Assembly: GCA_017475765.1 (NCBI GenBank)
Contig: JAFVEY010000080.1
Location: 1 to 64,000, forward strand
DNA: 64,000 bases
Origin: Clostridia bacterium
GTDB taxonomy: Bacteria > Bacillota > Clostridia > Oscillospirales > Acutalibacteraceae
Reading direction: 5' to 3'
Numbering within the stretch: position 1 is the stretch's first letter; every line of letters starts with the position of its first letter. This document shows positions 52,494-61,945 of this stretch, piece after piece. Below the pieces are notes generated by a model that was not told the origin of the DNA, ran no database searches, and saw nothing but the letters and a program-made list of their open reading frames with translations. Both the position numbers and the translations under genes were made by a program.

Positions 52494-54476
52494 TTATGCC
52501 GATTTTTCATTATCGGCTTTTTTATTGATTTCAAGTTCGTTGATGATGGAAAGAAGCCGCTCCCTTGCCTCGGCAATGCTGACATTTTCCATCTGACAAG
52601 CAGCCATCGTCTGATGACCGCCGCCGCCGAGAGCCTCCATGATCACCTGAACATTCAGATCTCCGAGAGATCGTGCGGATATATTGACTGTTTTGCCCGT
52701 TTTATACATAACGAACGAAGCCTTGACATTTTCAATGCCCAATAGCTCATCGGCAGCCTGTGCCGATGCAATTCTGATATCGGGCGTATTGCTGTCTGCG
52801 CAGGCGATCGCACAGTAATTGAAGATCTCTGCTTCGCTGACAAGCTTATATTTCACCTTATAGGTATCAATCGAATTGGAAAACAGCCTTTTTACCTCAA
52901 CGGTATCCGCACCGTTGCTCCTGAGGAAAGCCGCCGCTTCAAATGTCCTTACGCCTGTGCGGAGAACAAAATTCTTGGTATCTAGCATGATACCCGAAAG
53001 CATCGCTTCGCTTTCCAGTCTGCTGAGAGAATAGTCACCCAGATACTGAACCAGCTCAGCCGTCATTTCGCAGGCGGACGAAGCATAAGGCTCATGGTAG
53101 AACACAAGTGCATTGTCGATATGATTGACCATCATGCGATGATGATCTATGACAACCACACGCTTGCAGCGCTCATAAATCGCCTTGGATTCAAGAAAGT
53201 TCGGGGAATGAGTATCCACAATGATCAAAAGTGTATGATCGTCAATGATATCAAAGGCTTCATCCTCGGTTTTGAAGATACTCTCAAAGCCTGACTTTTC
53301 AAAGCTGGTGACAAGCGGCTTTGCCAGCGTCTGCTGTCTGTCGATGACGATATAGGCATTTCTGTGCAATCCCTTGACAACGGCGCTCCACATTCCTATG
53401 CAGGCTCCCACGCTGTCCAAATCGGAATAACGATGCCCCATGATTACCACATTGCTGCTGTTGCTGACATGATTGGTCAGCGCCGCAGCAATAACTCTTG
53501 TCCTTACTTTATCACGTTTTTCAACGCCCTTTGAAAGACCTCCGAAAAATTGATAGGATTCGTTTTTCTTGACGGCAACCTGATCGCCGCCCCTTCCGAG
53601 AGCCATATCCAGCGCCTGTCTTGCCCAGAGCTCACTTTCCTTGACATTGGCAGCACCTCTGCCGACACCCATGGAAATGGTGGCATTCATCCTGTCATTG
53701 ATCTTGATCGCCCTGATTTCTTCCAGCACCTTGAATTTTTCGTCAACAAACTGCTTTATGTATCTTTCCTCTGTGATAACAAGGTATCTGCCGCCGCTCA
53801 TCTTTTTATAGAAGCCTGTCGTTGACGATACCCATTTTGCAATCACCTTTTCCACCAGTACGGTGATCCTGCTTGCTTCTCCCTCCTCGGTTTCACGCTC
53901 CAGTTCCTCTTTATTGTCAAAGGCTACGATCGCAACAACGGGGCGTGACTGAAGATATTCATCGGAATTGACTTTGTAGGCGTTGTTATCCACAAAATAC
54001 ACAACCGAAGATTCCCCTGCCCTTACCGCAAAGGCAATATACCATTTGCCGCCGACAAGGGTTTCTGTTCCGTTATCGTTATATAGCGTATCGGGAGTTT
54101 CATTCGTCAAATAATCCTTTATCAGATCGCCGACAGGGTCGTTTTCTCCGCTTATTTTTTCTTTGAAAAGGCTGTTGACTCCGATGATCTCGAAATCCTC
54201 ACCGATAATCGCTATCGGCAGAGCAATTCTGTTGATTTTTTCCTCGCTGCTGTCACCTATCGAGTGCAAAGCCTCAGAGGTCACTTTTGAAAGATATTTC
54301 TTGAAATTAATAATTCCGAAAATGACGACTGCCATTGCCGCAAAAGAAATAATCAGCTCGGCAACAAATACATAATGATTCCACCAGAATGAAACCACCG
54401 CCATGATCAGCATTACAACCGTCAATATCAGAAACAACGGAGTTACAAAACGATTGTTGATTTTTCCTTTTCCCAC
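52494..54476 (-). CDS. gdpP: Cyclic-di-AMP phosphodiesterase GdpP
   Basis: About 660 aa. Two membrane helices (about 12-55), a PAS-like domain (about 80-170), a degenerate GGDEF domain (about 185-310, no GGDEF motif), and DHH/DHHA1 phosphoesterase domains (about 345-650): IMGHRYSDLDSVGA, VVIDHHRM and GGGGHQTMAACQM. Hydrolyses c-di-AMP, which controls potassium and wall homeostasis. The start at GTG 54476 with AGGTG upstream is preferred; GTG 54485 is also in frame. Confidence 0.93.
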   Translation of the reverse strand: MGKGKINNRFVTPLFLILTVVMLIMAVVSFWWNHYVFVAELIISFAAMAVVIFGIINFKKYLSKVTSEALHSIGDSSEEKINRIALPIAIIGEDFEIIGVNSLFKEKISGENDPVGDLIKDYLTNETPDTLYNDNGTETLVGGKWYIAFAVRAGESSVVYFVDNNAYKVNSDEYLQSRPVVAIVAFDNKEELERETEEGEASRITVLVEKVIAKWVSSTTGFYKKMSGGRYLVITEERYIKQFVDEKFKVLEEIRAIKINDRMNATISMGVGRGAANVKESELWARQALDMALGRGGDQVAVKKNESYQFFGGLSKGVEKRDKVRTRVIAAALTNHVSNSSNVVIMGHRYSDLDSVGACIGMWSAVVKGLHRNAYIVIDRQQTLAKPLVTSFEKSGFESIFKTEDEAFDIIDDHTLLIIVDTHSPNFLESKAIYERCKRVVVIDHHRMMVNHIDNALVFYHEPYASSACEMTAELVQYLGDYSLSRLESEAMLSGIMLDTKNFVLRTGVRTFEAAAFLRSNGADTVEVKRLFSNSIDTYKVKYKLVSEAEIFNYCAIACADSNTPDIRIASAQAADELLGIENVKASFVMYKTGKTVNISARSLGDLNVQVIMEALGGGGHQTMAACQMENVSIAEARERLLSIINELEINKKADNEKSA

Positions 54477-54525
54477 GCTGCACACCTACTTTATCCTATC
54501 GAACACAATCCATGCACCGACATTC

Positions 54526-56496
54526 TTATACTTCCATTATGATAGGCAGTATCATCGGGCTTCTTCTTGTCTTGTCATACAATACTCTGGAAAGCTCATC
54601 CTTGATCGTGTTCTTGATCACGCTCCACTCATGTATCTCCTGCATATCACAGTCTTCCAAAGCGTTCAGCACCGCCTTTCTTGCTTCCTCCATCAGCGGC
54701 TCGCTTTCCCTGACATAGACAAAGCCTCTGGAAACAATATCAGGACCCGCAACAACCTGTCCGCTGCCGCTTTCAAGCGTCACAACGACAACAATCAGTC
54801 CGTCCTGACCGAGATGCTTTCTGTCACGAAGAACAATGCTTCCGACATCGCCCACTCCCAGACCGTCTACCAGCACCTTGCCTGCCGGTACGCTCGGAAG
54901 CTGCTTCATGGATTGCTTATTCAGCTCGATCACGCTTCCTATATCGCCGATAAAGATATTCTCTCTCGGTATGCCCATCTCCATCGCTAGAGCTGCGTGT
55001 TTGGCAAGATGCTTCTGCTCTCCGTGAACAGGGATGAAATATTTCGGCTTTGTAAGTCCCTGAATGATCTTCAGCTCCTCCTGGCAGGCATGACCCGAAA
55101 CATGAACCTCATACATGGATTCGGATGCAACCTTGCAGCCGTGCTTCATCAGCTCGTTGACAACCGTGCTGACCATTTTTTCATTTCCCGGAATCGGATT
55201 GGCAGAAATGATGATATAATCGTTCGGACCGACCTCGACCTTGCGGTGATCGGAATACGCCATTCTTGAAAGAGCCGACATAGGCTCTCCCTGACTTCCC
55301 GTGGTGATGAGAACGATCTGATCCTTGGTATACTGATTGAGCATATCAAGATCTATGATCAGTCCGTCCGGTACATCTATATATCCCAGCTCGGTAGCAA
55401 TGGTCATATTATTAATCATACTTCTTCCGGAGAATGCGACCTTTCTGCCGTATTTCTGCGCACAGCTCAGTATCTGCTGTATTCTTCCGATATTGGACGC
55501 AAAGGTTGCAATGATGATTCTGCTGTCCTCCGCTTCCTTAAAGAGCATATCAAAGGTATGGCCGACCTTCTGCTCGGTCATGGTATAGCCCGGACGCTCC
55601 GCATTGGTGGAATCTGCCATCAGAGCGAGAACTCCCTGCTTTCCGAGTTCCGCAAATCTTGAAAGGTCGATCATTCCTCCCGTTGTCGGCGTACAGTCGA
55701 TCTTGAAGTCGCCTGTGTGAACGATCGTTCCTGCTGAGGTATGGATCGCCAGTCCGACAGAATCTGGGATAGAATGGTTGACATGAATAAATTCAATGGA
55801 TATTTTGCCGAGTTTTATTCGCTGCCCAGCCTTGACGGTATTCAATTTTGCCTTACTTTGCAGATTATGCTCCTTGAGCTTGCTGCTTACCAGTCCGAGT
55901 GTAAGAGCTGTTCCGTAAACAGGCAGATTCATTTTTCTCAGAAGATACGGAAGAGCGCCTATATGATCTTCGTGTCCGTGCGTCAGAACAATGCCCCTGA
56001 TCTTTTCCCTGTTTCTTTCGAGATAGGTAAAATCCGGAATGACAAGGTCAACACCCAGCATATCTCCGTCAGGGAATGCCATGCCGCAGTCGAGAAGGAA
56101 CATATCGTCATCACATTCAAAAAGTGTAATATTCTTTCCTATTTCATTGAGTCCGCCCAGAAACGTGATCTTTACCGATGATTCGTTCTTTTTTCCGTAA
56201 AAATTCCTTTTACCCTGAAAATCGCTTCTGGATGAGAAACCCGATGAACGATCCCTGCCCGATCTTGAAAACGATCCGGCTCTTCCGGCAGCAGCAAACG
56301 TATCTGCCGGCGCAACGGTGCTTCCTCCGCCGAGCTGCTGATCAGCAGGCTTTTCGGGAAGAATGACCTTATCAAATAATTTTGTTTCCGAAACAGAGGC
56401 TCTTCTCTGCGAATAGTCCTTTGAATATCTCATTTTTGACATACCTCTGCCCTTTACGCCCTTGGGCGCACCTTTTCTGTTGAAATCCGATATCAC
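54526..56496 (-). CDS. rnj: Ribonuclease J
   Basis: 656 aa from GTG 56496 (GGAGG seven bases upstream). Unusual basic, Arg/Gly/Ser-rich N-terminal extension of about 100 residues, then the beta-CASP metallo-beta-lactamase domain: LTHGHEDHIGALPYLL (zinc ligands), HTGDFKID, and later STNAERPGYT and SGHACQEELK. C-terminal domain complete. Major 5'-3' exonuclease/endonuclease of Firmicutes. A roughly 290-base structured leader precedes it, so expression may be self-controlled. Confidence 0.95.
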   Translation of the reverse strand: MISDFNRKGAPKGVKGRGMSKMRYSKDYSQRRASVSETKLFDKVILPEKPADQQLGGGSTVAPADTFAAAGRAGSFSRSGRDRSSGFSSRSDFQGKRNFYGKKNESSVKITFLGGLNEIGKNITLFECDDDMFLLDCGMAFPDGDMLGVDLVIPDFTYLERNREKIRGIVLTHGHEDHIGALPYLLRKMNLPVYGTALTLGLVSSKLKEHNLQSKAKLNTVKAGQRIKLGKISIEFIHVNHSIPDSVGLAIHTSAGTIVHTGDFKIDCTPTTGGMIDLSRFAELGKQGVLALMADSTNAERPGYTMTEQKVGHTFDMLFKEAEDSRIIIATFASNIGRIQQILSCAQKYGRKVAFSGRSMINNMTIATELGYIDVPDGLIIDLDMLNQYTKDQIVLITTGSQGEPMSALSRMAYSDHRKVEVGPNDYIIISANPIPGNEKMVSTVVNELMKHGCKVASESMYEVHVSGHACQEELKIIQGLTKPKYFIPVHGEQKHLAKHAALAMEMGIPRENIFIGDIGSVIELNKQSMKQLPSVPAGKVLVDGLGVGDVGSIVLRDRKHLGQDGLIVVVVTLESGSGQVVAGPDIVSRGFVYVRESEPLMEEARKAVLNALEDCDMQEIHEWSVIKNTIKDELSRVLYDKTRRSPMILPIIMEV

Positions 56497-56787
56497 TTAA
56501 TTACCTCCATCTGACAGAAGCCGTCCGGAAAACATACACTTCGGCGGTGTATGTTTTTGAATGATATGATCAGGTATGCCTTTTCAACAAATCCGCAGTC
56601 TGATCCGTCAAAATTCCGCCGGGATCAGTCGAAGCGGTTAACATGGTGCAGCAGGGAAGCAAAACAGCCGTGCTGCTTTGAGGCAAGTTCACTATCTGTC
56701 ATTTCAGAGCGGCTCTGTACCTTAATAAAATTAGATTATGTAGTCTTTTCCCTAAATAAAAGGGAATATATTTCCGAACACAACTAT
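56497..56787 (-). other. Long structured leader of the RNase J gene with a possible 25-codon ORF
   Basis: Transcription from the promoter at 56794-56822 would give about 290 bases of leader. Stems in order on the minus strand: CAGAG-CCG-CTCTG (56704-56716), GCAGCA/TGCTGC (56652-56680 area), CTGATCC/GGATCAG with a 14-16-base loop (56600-56630 area), and AACATACAC/GTGTATGTT (56532-56556). A frame at 56702-56625 would encode MTDSELASKQHGCFASLLHH and five more residues, but has no clear ribosome site. I do not recognise a known riboswitch. Confidence 0.55.
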
Positions 56788-56793
56788 ATAGTT

Positions 56794-56822
56794 ATTTTAC
56801 TCTTACTGATTAATTATGTCAA
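56794..56822 (-). promoter_or_regulatory. Promoter of the rnj leader
   Basis: Minus strand TTGACA (56822-56817), 17 bases, TAAAAT (56799-56794). Confidence 0.75.
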
Positions 56823-56873
56823 TAGCATTTTAATTTTTCGGAAAAAAGGCGATGAAAATTCTAATTTTCGTTA

Positions 56874-56902
56874 TTGATTGTGTAGTTGATTTTATGTATA
56901 AT
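56874..56902 (+). promoter_or_regulatory. Promoter of rnhA
   Basis: TTGATT (56874-56879), 17 bases, TATAAT (56897-56902), 33 bases before the start codon; divergent from the rnj promoter. Confidence 0.75.
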
Positions 56903-56935
56903 GTACATATAGTATGACAAATCGGAGGGAAAAAA

Positions 56936-57373
56936 TTGAAAACGGTTGAATTGTTTACGGACGGAGCCTGCAGCGGAAACCCCGGTCCCGGAGGCTGGGG
57001 AACGATTCTGAGATATAACGGACATGAAAAGGAGCTTTCAGGCGGCGAAGCGATGACTACCAACAACAGAATGGAGCTGATGGCGGTAATTATGGGTCTG
57101 AAAGCGCTGAAAGAGCCGTGCAGGGTCATTATGACAAGCGATTCCCAATATGTATGTAACGGCATTACAAAGGGCTGGGCGGCGAAATGGCAGAAAAACA
57201 ACTGGATAAAATCCGACAAAACAAAAGCCAAAAATCCTGAGCTTTGGGAGGAGCTGCTGGCGCTTCTGAAAAAACATGATGTCGAGATAGTATGGGTACG
57301 GGGGCATAACGGTCATCCCGAAAACGAAAGATGCGACAGGCTTGCCGTTGCCGCTGCTGCAAAATACAAATAA
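56936..57373 (+). CDS. rnhA: Ribonuclease HI
   Basis: 145 aa from TTG 56936, after CGGAGGGA. Catalytic set: [16 protein letters not shown] (Asp), NNRMELMAV (Glu), [11 protein letters not shown] (Asp) and NERCDRLAV (Asp), with the basic handle [12 protein letters not shown]. Removes RNA from RNA-DNA hybrids. Single gene, divergent from rnj. Confidence 0.96.
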   Translation: MKTVELFTDGACSGNPGPGGWGTILRYNGHEKELSGGEAMTTNNRMELMAVIMGLKALKEPCRVIMTSDSQYVCNGITKGWAAKWQKNNWIKSDKTKAKNPELWEELLALLKKHDVEIVWVRGHNGHPENERCDRLAVAAAAKYK

Positions 57374-57830
57374 AACCCGGGGATTTTTCAGACACAGCAA
57401 AGTATTTTATTTACTTTCATTTACTTTACTTTTCTTTACTTTTCTTTTGTGGGATAAACAAATCATTTATCCGGGTTTGTGTAACATTTACCTGTTTTTC
57501 TGATACATAAACACCATGATCCGGTACAAAATCCGGAAAATTCTGTACCTCTTAAAATATTTGGACAAAATAGAATCTATTTTTGTGCAAATCCTATAAA
57601 TTTAAAGGGAATTTTGGTGATATCCTACTATTTTAGTATGAAATCTCCAAAAACTATTGATTTATAGAAATTGTTGGTGTATTATGTATGTGTCGGAATG
57701 ATCAGGAAAGAAATAATATGTATATTATTGATAGTTTTGACAGATATTATATATCATTAAGGCAAAGCTTTCATTGTTTATTATATTTTACTTATTGTTC
57801 CCTAAATATACAGAATCGAGGTCGATTTTT
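57374..57830 (+). other. Long intergenic region between rnhA and nifS
   Basis: 457 bases without a supported gene. Contents: a CTTTACTTTT-type low-complexity run (57403-57447); a hairpin GGATAAA/TTTATCC (57452-57472), whose 3' flank CCGGGTTT can also pair with AAACCCGG right after the rnhA stop (possible terminator); a second hairpin GGTACA/TGTACC with inner pairs (57523-57549); then AT-rich sequence with a promoter candidate at 57657-57685. The transcript before nifS would be about 140 bases long. No Rrf2-type regulator gene is present. Confidence 0.5.
57657..57685 (+). promoter_or_regulatory. Candidate promoter of nifS-nifU
   Basis: TTGATT (57657-57662), 17 bases, TATTAT (57680-57685). Confidence 0.5.
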
Positions 57831-59027
57831 TTGATAAAAAGAATTTATGCAGATAACGCAGCAACAACAAAGCTGAGCGAAAGAGCCCTTAAGGCAATGA
57901 CTCCGTATCTGACGGAGATCTTCGGAAATGCTTCCAGTCTCTATCACGAGGGAATCGAATCCCGAAAAGGCGTTGACAAGGCAAGAGAAACCTTTGCCGA
58001 GTGTCTTAATGCACAGCCGAATGAGATTTTCTTCCTTTCCGGCGGCAGCGAGGCAGACAACTGGGCTATCAAGGGTGCTGCTGAGCTTGGCGCAAAAAAG
58101 GGCAAAAAACATATCATTTCAAGCAAATTCGAGCATCATGCCGTTCTTCATACGCTTGAATATCTTGAAAAACATGGCTATGAAGTAACATTGCTGGATG
58201 TTCACGAGGACGGACTTGTCCGCCTTGACGAGCTGGAAGCAGCCATAAGAGAAGATACGGCTCTTATCACTATCATGTATGCCAACAATGAAATCGGCAC
58301 CATACAGCCGATCAAGGAAATTGCCGAGATTGCCAAAAAGCATAAGATCATTTTCCATACGGACGCCGTTCAGGCTGTCGGTACGGTTCCGATCGATGTG
58401 AAGGAGCTTGGTGTGGATATGCTTTCCTTGTCTGCCCATAAATTCCACGGTCCGAAGGGTGTCGGCGCACTTTATGTACGCAAAGGAATTCGTCTGCCGA
58501 ACCTGATACACGGCGGCGCTCAGGAAAGAGGACTGAGAGCCGGTACGGAAAATCTGGCAGGCGTTGTCGGAGCTGCCGAAGCGCTGAAGGAATCCTGCGA
58601 GGTAATGGAAGAAAGAAATGAGCGCCTTGTCAAAATGCGTGACAAGCTGATAGACGGACTTCTTAAAATCGACCGTTCAAGAATTAACGGCGACAGGACA
58701 CACCGTCTGCCCGGCAATGTCAATATGTGCTTCCAAGGCATTGAGGGCGAATCGCTCCTGCTCAGCCTTGACCTCAAGGGCGTTTCCGCTTCATCGGGTT
58801 CCGCCTGCACATCGGGTTCTCTCGACCCCAGCCATGTTCTGCTTGCAATCGGTCTTCCCCATGAGATCGCACATGGCTCCCTCAGACTGACCTTCAGCAC
58901 GGAAAATACAGAAGAAGATATTGACTATATTCTTTCGGTTCTCCCTCCCATCGTTGAAAGACTCAGAAAAATGTCGCCGCTTTGGGAGAAAATCATCAAA
59001 GAGGAAGCTGCGTCACAGCAGAAATAA
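57831..59027 (+). CDS. nifS: Cysteine desulfurase (NifS/IscS type)
   Basis: 398 aa from TTG 57831 ([17 protein letters not shown]), GAGG ten bases upstream; the longer open frame has a poorly matching N-terminal tail. PLP lysine in [14 protein letters not shown], catalytic cysteine in [10 protein letters not shown], which is the class I (NifS/IscS) form with the mobile loop. Supplies sulfur for Fe-S clusters to the scaffold encoded next. Confidence 0.95.
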   Translation: MIKRIYADNAATTKLSERALKAMTPYLTEIFGNASSLYHEGIESRKGVDKARETFAECLNAQPNEIFFLSGGSEADNWAIKGAAELGAKKGKKHIISSKFEHHAVLHTLEYLEKHGYEVTLLDVHEDGLVRLDELEAAIREDTALITIMYANNEIGTIQPIKEIAEIAKKHKIIFHTDAVQAVGTVPIDVKELGVDMLSLSAHKFHGPKGVGALYVRKGIRLPNLIHGGAQERGLRAGTENLAGVVGAAEALKESCEVMEERNERLVKMRDKLIDGLLKIDRSRINGDRTHRLPGNVNMCFQGIEGESLLLSLDLKGVSASSGSACTSGSLDPSHVLLAIGLPHEIAHGSLRLTFSTENTEEDIDYILSVLPPIVERLRKMSPLWEKIIKEEAASQQK

Positions 59028-59113
59028 GTCAGATCTGTTCTGCTTTTCATTGACAGATTTATGTGTTATAATCTATATTATCAATTATCATATTATTTTG
59101 AAAGGTGATTTTT

Positions 59114-59542
59114 ATGGCATACAGTGAGAAAGTTATGGATCATTTTGCAAATCCGAGAAATGTCGGCGAAATGGAAAACGCTGACGGTATCGGTGAAGTA
59201 GGTAATCCGAAATGCGGAGATATCATGAAGATGTACATCAAGGTTGATGATGATGTCATTACAGATGTCAGCTTCAAAACCTTCGGCTGCGGTGCAGCTA
59301 TTGCAACAAGCTCAATGGCAACAGAGCTTGTCAAGGGTCATTCCATTGACGATGCCCTCAATCTGACAAACAAAGCGGTAATGGAAGCTCTTGACGGACT
59401 TCCGCCGGTAAAGATACATTGCTCGGTACTGGCTGAGCAGGCTATCAAAGCAGCTGTAAGCGATTACTATAAGCGTCAGGGTATCGACCCGACTCCGATC
59501 GTTGGAGAGATCCACGATTGTGAGGAATGCCCCATAGAATAA
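59114..59542 (+). CDS. nifU: Fe-S cluster scaffold NifU/IscU
   Basis: 142 aa from ATG 59114 (AAAGGTG upstream). IscU-type scaffold with three ligand cysteines: GNPKCGDIM, FGCGAAIATSS and IHCSVLAEQA, and the conserved Asp next to the first. Ends in DCEECPIE, an extra Cys pair common in Clostridial forms. Paired with nifS upstream as a minimal Fe-S assembly unit; no hscA/hscB or ferredoxin follows. Confidence 0.95.
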   Translation: MAYSEKVMDHFANPRNVGEMENADGIGEVGNPKCGDIMKMYIKVDDDVITDVSFKTFGCGAAIATSSMATELVKGHSIDDALNLTNKAVMEALDGLPPVKIHCSVLAEQAIKAAVSDYYKRQGIDPTPIVGEIHDCEECPIE

Positions 59543-59571
59543 AATACGAAATATGTTGATACTCCTCCATT

Positions 59572-59613
59572 CCGTCCGCAGGCATGATTTATGTCTGCGG
59601 ACGGTTCTTTTTG
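59572..59613 (+). terminator. Terminator of nifS-nifU
   Basis: Ten-bp perfect stem CCGTCCGCAG (59572-59581) / CTGCGGACGG (59595-59604), followed by TTCTTTTTG. Confidence 0.9.
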
Positions 59614-59643
59614 TCTTTCTCCCAAAAAATTTTAAAAAATCTA

Positions 59644-59672
59644 TTGACAAAACGATATCAATTTGATATCAT
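59644..59672 (+). promoter_or_regulatory. Promoter with palindromic operator before the SPFH gene
   Basis: TTGACA (59644-59649), 17 bases, TATCAT (59667-59672). GATATCAA-T-TTGATATC (59654-59670) is a perfect 8-1-8 palindrome lying in the spacer and overlapping the -10 box, so a bound repressor would block RNA polymerase. The ribbon-helix-helix protein encoded at 61626 is the obvious candidate. Confidence 0.8.
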
Positions 59673-59717
59673 ACAGATACAGGAAACAATCAATTTTTAG
59701 TAATGGAGGCAAATATT

Positions 59718-60746
59718 ATGGAAGAAAAAATTTACACAAAAAAGAAATTGGGTATTCCCATGCTGCTTCTGGCAATCCTCCTTTGGGCAGCGGCAATATT
59801 CTTCTTTATAAGAGGAATGGTCGAACTAATTGCGGCAGATGACTCAGGCGAGGCGGTAAAACCGGTCTATGTTGTTCTGTTTGTTGCAGGAATCGTTATG
59901 ATCATTGTCAATATCATTATCTGCTGCGGATTTAAACTGCTGAACCCCAACGAAGCTATTGTACTGACATTGTTTGGTAATTACAAAGGCACATTGAAAG
60001 AAGCCGGATTCTACTATGTGAATCCGTTCTGCTCTAAATTCAATCCGGCTGCCGGTACAAAGCTCAGACAGAGCGACGATGTCGGAAGTGACAAAAAATT
60101 ATCCACTCAGAACAATGCGGAAGCTGTTGCAAGCAAAAAAATCTCTCTTAAGATCATGACCCTCAGCAACAACAAACAGAAAATCAACGACTGTCTGGGC
60201 AACCCGATTGAAATCAGCATTGCTGTGATATGGAAGGTAGTCGATACTGCCAAAGCCGTATTTGATGTGGACAACTATATGGAATATCTTTCCCTGCAAT
60301 GCGATGCCGCTCTCCGGGAAATTGTAAGAATCTATCCTTATGATGTTGCACCGAATGTTGATACAACAGGTGACGGAATTGCGGACGAGGGCAGCCTCAG
60401 AGGTTCAAGTGAAATCGTTGCCGGAAGAATCAAGGAAGAAATTCAGAAAAGAGTCAGCGAGGCAGGTCTTGAAATTATTGAAGCAAGAATTACATATCTC
60501 GCTTATGCTCCCGAAATCGCAGCCGCTATGCTCCAGAGACAGCAGGCTTCCGCAGTCGTTGATGCAAGAAAGCTGATCGTTGACGGTGCTGTCGGCATGG
60601 TTCAGATGGCACTTGAAAGCCTGAATGAAAATAATATCGTTGATCTGGATGATGAGCGCAAGGCTGCCATGGTATCGAATTTGCTTGTCGTTCTTTGCGG
60701 AAACCACGATGCGCAGCCGATTGTGAATTCAGGTTCGCTTTACTGA
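59718..60746 (+). CDS. SPFH / band-7 domain membrane protein
   Basis: 342 aa from ATG 59718 with GGAGG eight bases upstream. Two N-terminal membrane helices (about 10-30 and 48-72), then a SPFH domain (about 80-280): LLNPNEAIVLTLFGNYKGTLKEAGFYYVNPF and VVDTAKAVFDVDNY. The long helical part (EIQKRVSEAGLEIIEARI, AAAMLQRQQASAVVDARK) is typical of flotillin/stomatin-like proteins that form membrane scaffolds. First gene of an operon with a YhfC-type protease and a ribbon-helix-helix protein. Confidence 0.92.
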   Translation: MEEKIYTKKKLGIPMLLLAILLWAAAIFFFIRGMVELIAADDSGEAVKPVYVVLFVAGIVMIIVNIIICCGFKLLNPNEAIVLTLFGNYKGTLKEAGFYYVNPFCSKFNPAAGTKLRQSDDVGSDKKLSTQNNAEAVASKKISLKIMTLSNNKQKINDCLGNPIEISIAVIWKVVDTAKAVFDVDNYMEYLSLQCDAALREIVRIYPYDVAPNVDTTGDGIADEGSLRGSSEIVAGRIKEEIQKRVSEAGLEIIEARITYLAYAPEIAAAMLQRQQASAVVDARKLIVDGAVGMVQMALESLNENNIVDLDDERKAAMVSNLLVVLCGNHDAQPIVNSGSLY

Positions 60747-60761
60747 TGGAGATGAGAAGGT

Positions 60762-61565
60762 ATGAAGGATATCAAATTTGAAACAGGTTCCCTTGTATGT
60801 CTTGGCATAGAAGCCGCTGTCATGATACTCCTGCCCATTATAGTGATGATCATTTGGAAAAAGAAAACCGGAGCAAAGCTCAAACCAATTATCATCGGTG
60901 CTGTAACCTTTTTCCTGTTTGCCATTATCCTCAAGACGGTTCCTGCCTATTTTCTGTTTGCTGCTGATAATCCGGCTGCTAAAGCAATCAACAATAATAT
61001 ATGGCTTTACTATGTAACAGCCGGTATACTGGCAGGCATATTTGAGGAAACCGGCAGATATACGGCATTCAGAACAGTTCTGAAAAACAATACCGACAAG
61101 GTCACATCCATTTCCTACGGTATCGGACACGGCGGCTTTGAAAGCATTTACCTCGCATACAGTATTCTTATTATGTTTGTGATGGGTATTATGATCAACA
61201 GCGGCAATATTGATCAGATTACAAACGGACTGGAAGGAGAACAGCTTGAAACTGCACTTACACAGCTAAGAGATTATTCTCAGATCACCTTTTCAATGAG
61301 CTTGCTGGGAATATGGGAGAGAATTTCGACTATCATGCTGCACATCAGTCTTTCGATCATCGTATTCAAAGCAGCACATGATAAAAAATATCTGATTCTC
61401 TACCCTGCTGCCATTCTGATTCATGTGCTGGCGGATTTTTCGGTTGTGCTGACAAGGCTTTTCCCGGCGGTTGTTTTTGAAGTCATCATCTTCATATTTT
61501 CTGCGGTGTTACTGATTCTTGTTTATCGGTATGTCTACAAAAACAATCAAAACAATACACAGTAA
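60762..61565 (+). CDS. YhfC-family (CPBP/PrsW-like) intramembrane metalloprotease
   Basis: 267 aa, about seven membrane helices. Protease-like motifs are visible: FEETGRYTAF (Glu-Glu with Arg), YGIGHGGFES (His), and ILIHVLADF (His-x-x-x-Asp), matching the layout of YhfC/PrsW-type Glu-dependent intramembrane proteases. Starts 15 bases after the SPFH gene. It could process a membrane protein held in the SPFH scaffold; the substrate is unknown. Confidence 0.85.
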   Translation: MKDIKFETGSLVCLGIEAAVMILLPIIVMIIWKKKTGAKLKPIIIGAVTFFLFAIILKTVPAYFLFAADNPAAKAINNNIWLYYVTAGILAGIFEETGRYTAFRTVLKNNTDKVTSISYGIGHGGFESIYLAYSILIMFVMGIMINSGNIDQITNGLEGEQLETALTQLRDYSQITFSMSLLGIWERISTIMLHISLSIIVFKAAHDKKYLILYPAAILIHVLADFSVVLTRLFPAVVFEVIIFIFSAVLLILVYRYVYKNNQNNTQ

Positions 61566-61574
61566 TAAATGAAA

Positions 61575-61599
61575 GGCAGTATTCCTTGCGGATACTGCC
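61575..61599 (+). other. Hairpin between the protease and RHH genes
   Basis: GGCAGTAT (61575-61582) pairs with ATACTGCC (61592-61599); no U-run follows. It lies just upstream of the GAAAGGAGCGG ribosome site of the RHH gene and may tune its expression. Confidence 0.5.
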
Positions 61600-61625
61600 A
61601 AAACTGCTATGAAAGGAGCGGTATT

Positions 61626-61823
61626 ATGAGCGAAAAGAAACAGGTTCCGCTCAGACTGAAAAAAGAATTGTATGATGCCCTTTGCGCATGGGCGGAGGAT
61701 GATTTTCGCTCCGTCAACGGTCAGATCGAATATCTTTTGACAGAATGTGTCCGTCAGCGAAAGAAAAACGGCAAATATGTTTCCGAACATCTTGATGAAC
61801 CGCTTGATATTGATATTCAATAA
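61626..61823 (+). CDS. Arc-like ribbon-helix-helix DNA-binding protein
   Basis: 65 aa from ATG 61626 with GAAAGGAG upstream. Ribbon-helix-helix fold: strand [20 protein letters not shown], helix turn and second helix [19 protein letters not shown]. It resembles Arc-type repressors that bind palindromes as dimers of dimers. It sits third in the SPFH-YhfC operon whose promoter carries a perfect palindrome. No toxin gene follows, so it is not an obvious antitoxin. Confidence 0.88.
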   Translation: MSEKKQVPLRLKKELYDALCAWAEDDFRSVNGQIEYLLTECVRQRKKNGKYVSEHLDEPLDIDIQ

Positions 61824-61860
61824 ATATCTGATGGTACTATTATTTTCGGGAATATTTACA

Positions 61861-61889
61861 TTGACATTATATTTATAATATGGTAAAAT
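61861..61889 (+). promoter_or_regulatory. Promoter of the small membrane protein and ABC transporter
   Basis: TTGACA (61861-61866), 17 bases, TAAAAT (61884-61889). Confidence 0.75.
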
Positions 61890-61945
61890 TGTCATAGCAA
61901 TTTTTTTATAGATATAATGTCCATATTCAACAGGAGCGTATTATT

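Noticed and set aside
56551..56877. 108-codon plus-strand frame upstream of rnhA
   Set aside because: No ribosome site, composition unlike a protein, and it is antisense to the structured rnj leader and covers the rnj promoter.
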